From the NCBI GenBank assembly GCA_016935095.1, contig JAFGRO010000021.1, positions 1 to 64,000 of the forward strand: DNA of 64,000 nt, in the 5' to 3' direction. The notes beneath the pieces were generated by a model. That model was given only the letters and a program-made list of their open reading frames with translations, was not told where the DNA came from and searched no databases. Below, one piece after another: positions 41,143-49,185 of the stretch (position 1 is the stretch's first letter; each line of letters begins with the position of its first letter). The position numbers and the translations under genes are program-made. The stretch is from Candidatus Woesearchaeota archaeon (lineage in GTDB: Archaea; Nanobdellota; Nanobdellia; Woesearchaeales; GW2011-AR15).

Positions 41143-42033
41143 CTATTTATATACAGGAAAAATCTCTGTAAAAAAACCTTCCTCAAAATATTTTTTGCAG
41201 ATTCCCATACAATTATTAATAAATATACAACCAATGCATTCTTTTACTTTTGTAAAATGTCCTTTATATGATTCAACGATAAATGAATCTGAAAATTCAG
41301 GAGCAATACATACAGGAAGCTTTTCAATATAAAAGGGAATATTTAGTTTTATGCAGTATTCAAGAACATCCCTGATTTTTGCTTTCAGTTCATCAAAAGG
41401 CACTGCAAGCTTTAAATCAATATCTTTTTTAGAGATTGGCATAAAACCTGAAAAATATATTCCTGAAACATTATAAGAGTTTAGCAAGTCTACTGTCTTA
41501 GAAAGATACTTCACATTTGATTTTGTGATGACTATATTTACATCAAATGGTATTTTCATCTCAGAAAGATTGGCAAACCCTTTTATCGTTTGTGCAAAAC
41601 TGCCTTTTGTCCTTGTAAGAGAGTCGTGAATCTCCTGGTTTGGACCGTGAATGGAGCACCTGATACAAAGATTTGGTATCTTTTTTAGGTCAGAAACAAA
41701 TTTGCGATAGCATAACATTCTTGCATTTGTTGTAAATGTAATAACCTTAAATTTGTCAGCACAATACTCAAGTATTTTAAAAAAACCCTTATGAAGTGTC
41801 GGTTCAGCCCCTCCTATTTCAATGCCTTTTTTTTTGTCTGCATTTGCATCTACCATATTTTTAATATTCTCAAGACTCAGGGATTGGTTATTTCGGACAT
41901 GGGCTGCTGAACAAAAAATACAATTGTTGTTGCACTTTTCAGTAATTCTAACCAGAAAATAATTCATGCAAGAATTATTCCTTTTTGTATAAATATTCAT
42001 AACTTTTTGCTTTTCAAAAATAGTATTTTCCAT
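41143..42033 (-). CDS. Radical SAM protein
   Basis: 'ITEKCNNNCIFCSAAHVRN', 'GIEIGGAEPTLHKGFF'; C-terminal 'CIGCIFINNCMGIC'. Confidence 0.9.
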   Translation of the reverse strand: MENTIFEKQKVMNIYTKRNNSCMNYFLVRITEKCNNNCIFCSAAHVRNNQSLSLENIKNMVDANADKKKGIEIGGAEPTLHKGFFKILEYCADKFKVITFTTNARMLCYRKFVSDLKKIPNLCIRCSIHGPNQEIHDSLTRTKGSFAQTIKGFANLSEMKIPFDVNIVITKSNVKYLSKTVDLLNSYNVSGIYFSGFMPISKKDIDLKLAVPFDELKAKIRDVLEYCIKLNIPFYIEKLPVCIAPEFSDSFIVESYKGHFTKVKECIGCIFINNCMGICKKYFEEGFFTEIFPVYK

Positions 42034-42035
42034 TT

Positions 42036-42956
42036 TTAATTTAAAATCTTTGTAATCTTTTTACCCTCTACCGGCCTGAATTCAAGGCTGCCGCGTTTTT
42101 CAGGATATTCTTTCCAGGGCCCTTCACAGATTAAATCATATCTGCATTTTTTACATTGAGAGAATTTCATTTTTCCCTCTTCTTTTCTTACTTTTTCCCA
42201 GTTTAATGTAACTGCATTAATATCCCTGATCTCTCCTTGTGGGATATAAAGTTCTGAAACATATTTTTCATAGCCTTTCATCACACAATAAGGCATTGCC
42301 TCTGCCATTACTTTTAAACCTGAACTGATACCTACCTGCAATCCCTTATGAATATAGGGGGCTGCCAAGCTGACGCACGGAACCATCTGGTCAAAATTTT
42401 TATGTGCATTTGCAATTGGATGTGGAAAGGCTAATTGAAACTGATTTACACCTAAATCAACAAGCATTTGTGCCATTTCAGGAAGATGCCTGTAGTTTGG
42501 CTTTACTACAACAGTATTTGTTACAGTATATATGTCAAGTTTCCTTATATTTTTTATTGCCTGATATGTCTGTTTAAAACTTCCAGGGCTTCTCGTGAGA
42601 TAATCATGCAATTCAGGAATATGGCCGTGTATAGCAGGCCCGAACTCATTCATGCCTGCATTAACAGCTTTTTTACTGAAATCCATATAACTGAATCTCC
42701 TGGCATTTGTCTGGACCTGGATTGTCATAAACTGCAGTTTTTTTGCATAGGTTAGTAATTCAAAAAAATCTTTTCTTATAGAGACTTCTCCTCCTGTAAA
42801 AACAACACCTGTACAGCCTGTTTTCCTGGCTTTTTTTAAGTCATTTACTATATCTTTCGTTGGTCTGTTGCCGAATTTCTTTTTATGCGCCTGGACACAG
42901 AACCTGCAGTTGTTATTGCAAAGAAATCCTGTCTTAATATCAACCCGCTTCCCCAT
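42036..42956 (-). CDS. Radical SAM protein
   Basis: 'TGFLCNNNCRFCVQAHKKK', 'GVVFTGGEVSIRKDFFELLTYAKK'; C-terminal 'CKKCRYDLICEGPW'. Confidence 0.9.
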   Translation of the reverse strand: MGKRVDIKTGFLCNNNCRFCVQAHKKKFGNRPTKDIVNDLKKARKTGCTGVVFTGGEVSIRKDFFELLTYAKKLQFMTIQVQTNARRFSYMDFSKKAVNAGMNEFGPAIHGHIPELHDYLTRSPGSFKQTYQAIKNIRKLDIYTVTNTVVVKPNYRHLPEMAQMLVDLGVNQFQLAFPHPIANAHKNFDQMVPCVSLAAPYIHKGLQVGISSGLKVMAEAMPYCVMKGYEKYVSELYIPQGEIRDINAVTLNWEKVRKEEGKMKFSQCKKCRYDLICEGPWKEYPEKRGSLEFRPVEGKKITKILN

Positions 42957-43035
42957 GAGCTTATAGGAATAGATGAATTCTATTAAAGATTTTGGTAATA
43001 GGGTACTAAATCACAATCTTCCAAAAATATGGTTA

Positions 43036-43077
43036 GAAACCAAAGGTTTCTGGTGCACCAGAAATCCAAAGGATTTC
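43036..43077. repeat. Three consecutive inverted repeats (triple hairpin)
   Basis: GAAACC-aaa-GGTTTC / TGGTGCACCA / GAAATCC-aaa-GGATTTC read directly, back to back. Confidence 0.9.
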
Positions 43078-43182
43078 TTAATGAATCCAATTGACGATGT
43101 TCTCAAGTTTAATACTAATAGGTGCCAGATAGAATTAAAAGGAAAATTGAAAATTGGTGATTTAAATAAATATTAATTTCTA

Positions 43183-44661
43183 TCACGTTGTTGCATAGAT
43201 CTCCACTTGTTTCGGATTGTATCTATGGATTAGGATATCACCATAAAATTCAGTTGTATTCTGATAATCCATAGTGTCATTTAAATACTTATAGAGGTTA
43301 GAGTCTTTATAAAAATTTTGGCTACGAACATCTACTACCCACAGGGGAATAGAAGTATAGTCCCCCATGTAATTATTTTCAGTTGTGCTTGTGAGAATAG
43401 TGCTTCCATTACAGCATTTAGCAAGAGGAGGTAAAGACAAAATATCTTTAGTTCTATAGTTACAGGCATACATATTAGATTCAGTAAAACACTGTCTGTT
43501 GTAATAATATGTAAAGGGATACTGTTGATAAAAAGGATGAATAAAAATTATCTCGCCATTTTTTACATTTTCATTTAAAAATTCACTAGCAGTAATCCAA
43601 TCATCTTTATTTGTGGTATAGTACTGTTCATAGATTGGAGGAAAAGATAATATTATAATTAAGGCAACAACTCCGCTTAGAACCCATTTATTTCCAAAAG
43701 ACACTTTAATAGCCCAACTGATAATTAAAATTATTGCCGGAACAACAAATTGGAAAAATCTTTCATGAAACAAAGGTCTAACTACAAAAGAGAAAAGGAA
43801 CATAATTCCAATTGGTATAATAATCCACATACTCAGTAGAGAAATTTGCTTAAGGGGAATTTTTTTACGTGCTTTTATAAAAGCATATATTATAATTACA
43901 ATAAATACAATAAACAGTATTGTGCTCCCCGAATATTTCACTATAACAACCAGCGGACTATACCAATGAAGCACAGGAATCCATTTTAAATTTAGATGAT
44001 CTTGTTTTGTAATCTGCTTTAACAGTATAGGAAACCAGGGAATATACAATATTAATAATTGAATTTGAATAAAAATCCATTTTTTTATAATTTTAAGAGA
44101 TTTATATTGTATCAATAAGAAATATATATTTTGTACAAAAATAATAAGTAAAGAAAATACATGAGTATAAATTAATATTAAAGTACTGAAGAGATAAAGT
44201 AGAGAATTCTTCAGGGATAATTTTTCTAAAGACAATATAAAATAATAAAAGGAAACTAATGTTAAAAACACAAGAAAGGAATAGGCTCTTGTTTCTTGAG
44301 CATAATAAATATTAAAATTTGAAAAAGCAAGAATGACAGAAGCTATTAATCCTACTTTCTCAGAGAATAATTTTTTCCCCACTAAATATATCACAAATAT
44401 TGTCATAATGGAAAATAGTGTACTAAGCAATCTAGTAGCTATTGGCGTAATACCAAAGAATCTGACCCATACCCATAATGTAAGCATATACATTGGGGGA
44501 TACAGCTCAGAATTAACAAAAACATCAAGGGCTGTTTTAAGTGGCTCTTGCACCCACCGTACAGTTATGACCTCATCGGTCCAATAAGGTTCAGAACCTA
44601 TTCCTGCCAAACGTAAAATTAAGGCAATTAACAAAATGAATAAAAGTATGCGCTTCTTCAT
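43183..44661 (-). CDS. GT39/ArnT-like (PMT_2) membrane glycosyltransferase
   Basis: 'AGIGSEPYWTDEVITVRWVQEPLKTALDVFVNSELYPPMYMLTLWVWVRFFGITPIATRLLSTLFSI...AQETRAYSFLVF'. Confidence 0.85.
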   Translation of the reverse strand: MKKRILLFILLIALILRLAGIGSEPYWTDEVITVRWVQEPLKTALDVFVNSELYPPMYMLTLWVWVRFFGITPIATRLLSTLFSIMTIFVIYLVGKKLFSEKVGLIASVILAFSNFNIYYAQETRAYSFLVFLTLVSFYYFILSLEKLSLKNSLLYLFSTLILIYTHVFSLLIIFVQNIYFLLIQYKSLKIIKKWIFIQIQLLILYIPWFPILLKQITKQDHLNLKWIPVLHWYSPLVVIVKYSGSTILFIVFIVIIIYAFIKARKKIPLKQISLLSMWIIIPIGIMFLFSFVVRPLFHERFFQFVVPAIILIISWAIKVSFGNKWVLSGVVALIIILSFPPIYEQYYTTNKDDWITASEFLNENVKNGEIIFIHPFYQQYPFTYYYNRQCFTESNMYACNYRTKDILSLPPLAKCCNGSTILTSTTENNYMGDYTSIPLWVVDVRSQNFYKDSNLYKYLNDTMDYQNTTEFYGDILIHRYNPKQVEIYATT

Positions 44662-44821
44662 TGTTTAATAAAAACTGCAATTTGTATAAAAGGTTTTTTA
44701 TATGGCATGTTGTTTTTTAATGTAGCTTTAAACACACTTAAAAGAGAATATATCTTTAAATATTAACTCTCATTTAATATAAACTGGGGGAATCTTGACA
44801 TTTTAAATAAAATGACCTCCT

Positions 44822-45454
44822 CTTGTGACTAAAGTCACAAGTATCCTTTAAGGGGCTCAAGCAACAGCGTGATGCTTTGCTTGGTTTAAAATGTATAAAA
44901 CAATATCATTCAGTTGGTTGTAGCCAACTGTTACTGCTGTTCCACCTCTGCTCCATAGATGTGTCCTTATGGATATCTTAAACGACCTTTTGGATGGTTT
45001 TTAAAGAATGAATAAGCAGAACAACCTTTAAGAAGTTGAAATGCTTTTTCATCAGTCATTCCTTTAGGAAAAGTAACTAAGGTATGAATGTGATCAGGCA
45101 TAACTGTTAAAACATGAATTTTAATGTTATGTCGTTTGGCTGCTTTGCGAATGCAAGCTTCGCAAAGTTTTTCATATTTGAAATTGGCAAACATATTATA
45201 ACGATATTTTGTCTGCCATGTCAAATGCCAAAAATTTATCCCAACTTTGTGGTTGTAATGTTCAAGTTCAATATTCACAAACTCCATTTTCGTTGCCTCC
45301 CGCAACGATTTTTTGGAGCTAACGCTAAAAAAATGTTAAAAAAAGTGCGCACGCCATTTTCGCTGCGTACTTTTTATTATTGAAAATGCTAAAAAAAAAT
45401 TTAACGGAGATAAGCAAGGCAATTCCCCTACAGACTAAAGTCTGTATGAGTATC
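44822..45454 (-). mobile_element. Decayed IS200/IS605-type element with palindromic ends
   Basis: Palindromes CTTGTGACTaaAGTCACAAG (44822-44841) and ACAGACTaaAGTCTGT (45430-45445), each followed by GTATCC, flank a truncated Y1 transposase ORF. Confidence 0.5.
44967..45305 (-). pseudogene. Truncated IS200-like (Y1/HUH) transposase TnpA
   Basis: 'HLTWQTKYRYNMFANFKYEKLCEACIRKAAKRHNIKIHVLTVMPDHIHTLVTFPKGM' includes the HUH motif (HIH); ORF ends before the expected catalytic Tyr region. Confidence 0.75.
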
Positions 45455-45455
45455 C

Positions 45456-48400
45456 TTGCCTAAGAAAATGAAATATGTCTTTTTTGTTGAAGGTAATAAT
45501 TGCTTAGGCCATATAACCAGGTGTTTAGTTCTTGCTGATTCAATAAAAAAAGCAGAGCCTGATTCAGAAATAGTTTTTCTTCTCAACTCAGAATTTACTT
45601 TGCCAATTGAGGAACAAAAATTCAGGTTTATTAAATTAAAATTTGATAATCCTGATATTACAAGCAAAGGGGGGAATTTACCTGAAAAATTTTCAAAATT
45701 TATCCTGCCGGCAATTATAGAAGAAAAACCTGATGTCCTTATTTTTGATACTTTTTTTTCTATAGATATTGTCAGGAATAAGCAATTGACAAATATAAAA
45801 AAGGTTTTGATTTTAAGGAAATATGAAGACAAGGAAATGAAAGTTTTTTTTAATTGTAATTTTTACAGAGACTTTGATTTAGTATTAGCGCCGCATGAAA
45901 GAAGAGAATTTGAAAATCTTGAAAAAGAATATTCTGTTAAACTAAATACCCTTGATTTTATCGGGCCCCTTGTAAAAGACACTGCTTTTGACAACTCATA
46001 TGATGATAAGAATAACAAAGGATTTAAAATATTAGCTTTGTGCGGCGGCGGAGGGTTTGATGATGCAGAGAAATTTGTGAATTCCTGTATGGATATATAT
46101 TATTTAACAAACAAGAAAATTGAAAATCTGAAATTTGAAATAATACCCGGGCCATTTAATAAGAGATTTGAAAATTTGAAAAATAAAAAAGAAACTAATC
46201 TTAAAATAAGCAGATATAAAACCAATGTCCTTAATTTAATGAATCAGGCTGACTTAATAATAAGCCAGGCAGGTTATAACACATCAAATGAAATTATTAT
46301 TGCAAAAACTCCTGCAATAATCATGCCTCTTATAATTGACTATGATGATCAGCTTGAAAGAGCACTGAATCTGGAAAAATCAGGAATAGCTAAAGTTGTA
46401 AAAGACTATAATGCAAATGCTGCTGCTGAAATTTGTATAGAGCTTGCATTGGATAGAACTAAACTTGAAATTATGGAAGAAAATTTTAAAAAAATTAAAT
46501 TTCATAGTGGAAATAAACAAGCTGCAGAGAAAATTATTAATTTAACTAAAATTAAAAAATATAAGTTAAGAATAAGTAATAAATGCAATAATAATTGCAT
46601 TTTCTGCAGATACTTAAACATTAAGGCTAATCATGAAAAAAGCTGTGATGAAATTAAAAAAGAACTGGAAGAATTAAAAGAAAAAAATATCACTGAGATT
46701 ATATTCCCCTGCAATTCCGAGATTAGGAAAGATTTTTTTGAATTGTTGGAATACACTAAGAGGTTAGGATTCAGAATAATTCTGGAATCCAATGGCAGGA
46801 TGTTTTTATATAGAGATTTTTATGAAAAAGTGGCTGACTATGTTAATAAATTTGAAATATTTCTAAATTCAGGTAGATCAGAAACCAATGATAAAATTAC
46901 GAATACAAAAGACACTTTTAATCAGACAATCCAGGGGATAAAGAATATTGAGGGGAATATTCAGGTCAATACAGTCATCACAAGATATAATTATATGCAT
47001 CTAAAAAATATTGCCTCGTTGGTAAAAAATTTAGGAGCTCAGGATATTAGGCTGATATTTCCTGTTTTGAAGAAGGAAAATGATCATATTCCAGAAGTTT
47101 TTGACTGCTATCAGAATATTGATGAAGCCATTGAGTATGCAAAAAGCATTGGACTGAACATCATAACTGGTGAACTGTTTTACAATCCTTTTATCCCTGA
47201 GGATCTGAATCTGGACTATGAAACCGCAGAGGTGATGTATGAATTTAAAATACCGCAAAATTCAGCAATTGTATTCAATAGGAACAAAATTGAAAGGACA
47301 AAGACGCTGATTTGGGAACTAACAGACACATGCAATTATGGTTGTTCTTATTGTACTTTAAATTTAAAAAGAAAGGAAAAAATAAGAATTAATGATTTTA
47401 AAGATGTAATAGAAGGATTAAAAAAACTTCAGGGCTCATGGAATATTGTGCTTTCCGGAGGAGAGCCATTGATTGTTGAAAATATTTCAGAGATAATAAA
47501 TGATATAATAAAGAAAACAAAGCACACAATATCCATTGTGACAAATCTTTCACTGGGTGCAGACAAAACAATGAAAATTTTGGATATTCCCAATGACAGA
47601 ATAGGTGAAATAACTGCCTCTTTACATTTGGAATACTGCAGCTATGATAATTTCCTGAAAAAAGCAAAAAAAATTAATAAGTTTCTCAGAAAAAAAGGCA
47701 AACAAATACATGTGGAATCTGTCGCGACAAAAGGAAACCTTGTAAAATTAAAAATGATTGGAAAAAAATTCATGAATAATGGAATTCATTTTCAACTTGA
47801 GCCTTTAAAAAAGAGTTATAATAACAAAGAGCATTACTTAAATTACGAAAGAAGTATTATTAAGGAATTCGGAAGAACCTATGGTTTAGATTCTGTAGAT
47901 TTTTCTAACAAAAGGTGTTACGCAGGCATGAATTATTTTGTAATAGATAGCAAAGGAAATGCTTACCAATGCCACTCTGCAATGAAAGACGGTTATGGTT
48001 CTAACGGTTATCTGGGTAATTTTCACGATAGTACGTTTAATCTATCAGAATCACCCACAAGATGCATTTACAACTGTTGTGCATGTATTGTTCCTTCTGA
48101 GGCAAATATGATAGAAAATCCTTTTGACAGCAAAGGAGACAAAAAAGAGATAAGCATAATAATTCCAACTTATAACAGAAAAGATGTATTAGAGGTTAGT
48201 TTAACTTCTTTATTTTATCTAAATTATCCTAAAAATAAATATGAAATCATTATTGTTGATGATGGGAGCGATGATAATACTGTTGAGATGATAAAAAAAC
48301 TTAAACCAAGCTGTAATCTAAATTATATATATTGGCCAAGAAAGAAGCCTTATAGTTTCGGAAAAGCTGGCAATAGAGCAGGACCTGCAAGAAATATTGG

Positions 48401-48962
48401 AGCCAAATATGCTTCAGGAGAAATACTTCTTTTCATAGATTCAGATATAATTGCTGATCCAGATATTTTACAAAATTTAATCAAAGGATTCAATACAAAT
48501 ATAGTCTTTCTGGGTGTAAGGAAAGAACTAAAAAAATATCCTTTTACTAAAGACAAGATAAAAAGATTATTAAAAGAAAATAAATTTAGAGTTAGTGAAG
48601 ATAAAGTTGAGTATACACGCGTAAGTAAGCTTCTTAAAAAATTCAATTTCAATATAATGAATCATGAATTTCCATGGTTTCTCTTGATCTCCTGTATAGT
48701 GTTCATGGATAAAAAATTATTTAATATGTATGGTGGATTTAGTAAGGATTTTGTATTCTGGGGATTTGAAGATCAGGAGTTTGCATACAGGCTCTCTAAA
48801 AACAAGGTTAAATTCAGTGTTAAAAAAAATGCTATTGGATATCATCAGCCACATGAAAAAGAATTTATCAACAAGGCAATATTTCTCAGAAATCAGGACA
48901 TTCAAAAAAATATTTTTTATAAAAAACATCTAGATAAGGATATATATGAATTATATGAGTAG
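45456..48962 (+). CDS. Four-module fusion: GT28/PseG-like glycosyltransferase, rSAM, rSAM/SPASM-like, GT2 glycosyltransferase
   Basis: N-term 'GNNCLGHITRCLVLADSIKK...LIISQAGYNTSNEIIIAKTPAIIMPL'; 'ISNKCNNNCIFCRYLN'; 'LTDTCNYGCSYCTLNLKRK...VLSGGEPLIVENI'; 'ISIIIPTYNRKDVLEVSLTSLFYLNYPKNKYEIIIVDDGSDDNT...FWGFEDQEFAYRL'. TTG at 45456 or ATG at 45468 as start. Confidence 0.88.
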   Translation: MPKKMKYVFFVEGNNCLGHITRCLVLADSIKKAEPDSEIVFLLNSEFTLPIEEQKFRFIKLKFDNPDITSKGGNLPEKFSKFILPAIIEEKPDVLIFDTFFSIDIVRNKQLTNIKKVLILRKYEDKEMKVFFNCNFYRDFDLVLAPHERREFENLEKEYSVKLNTLDFIGPLVKDTAFDNSYDDKNNKGFKILALCGGGGFDDAEKFVNSCMDIYYLTNKKIENLKFEIIPGPFNKRFENLKNKKETNLKISRYKTNVLNLMNQADLIISQAGYNTSNEIIIAKTPAIIMPLIIDYDDQLERALNLEKSGIAKVVKDYNANAAAEICIELALDRTKLEIMEENFKKIKFHSGNKQAAEKIINLTKIKKYKLRISNKCNNNCIFCRYLNIKANHEKSCDEIKKELEELKEKNITEIIFPCNSEIRKDFFELLEYTKRLGFRIILESNGRMFLYRDFYEKVADYVNKFEIFLNSGRSETNDKITNTKDTFNQTIQGIKNIEGNIQVNTVITRYNYMHLKNIASLVKNLGAQDIRLIFPVLKKENDHIPEVFDCYQNIDEAIEYAKSIGLNIITGELFYNPFIPEDLNLDYETAEVMYEFKIPQNSAIVFNRNKIERTKTLIWELTDTCNYGCSYCTLNLKRKEKIRINDFKDVIEGLKKLQGSWNIVLSGGEPLIVENISEIINDIIKKTKHTISIVTNLSLGADKTMKILDIPNDRIGEITASLHLEYCSYDNFLKKAKKINKFLRKKGKQIHVESVATKGNLVKLKMIGKKFMNNGIHFQLEPLKKSYNNKEHYLNYERSIIKEFGRTYGLDSVDFSNKRCYAGMNYFVIDSKGNAYQCHSAMKDGYGSNGYLGNFHDSTFNLSESPTRCIYNCCACIVPSEANMIENPFDSKGDKKEISIIIPTYNRKDVLEVSLTSLFYLNYPKNKYEIIIVDDGSDDNTVEMIKKLKPSCNLNYIYWPRKKPYSFGKAGNRAGPARNIGAKYASGEILLFIDSDIIADPDILQNLIKGFNTNIVFLGVRKELKKYPFTKDKIKRLLKENKFRVSEDKVEYTRVSKLLKKFNFNIMNHEFPWFLLISCIVFMDKKLFNMYGGFSKDFVFWGFEDQEFAYRLSKNKVKFSVKKNAIGYHQPHEKEFINKAIFLRNQDIQKNIFYKKHLDKDIYELYE

Positions 48963-49185
48963 TTGATATTGTATGATAAACGCCGTAATAATAATTAAGT
49001 GCTATTAATATATGATTAGGAAAAAAGAGGTTAATATGCAAGATTAAAAAATGAATTTCTAATCTGTTATAAAAAATGAAATAATCAGAAATAGAAAAAA
49101 TTGAAAAAAATTTTTGAGTCTAATAAGAATAACTTATCCAATTATATCTATTAGTAAACAAAAATTTTGTGCAATAACAGAAAGA

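Noticed and set aside
42973-43176. 67-aa ORF as a possible rSAM precursor peptide
   Set aside because: Lies in the gap next to the rSAM operon but on the opposite strand, and much of it is encoded by the triple palindrome; no leader/core structure.
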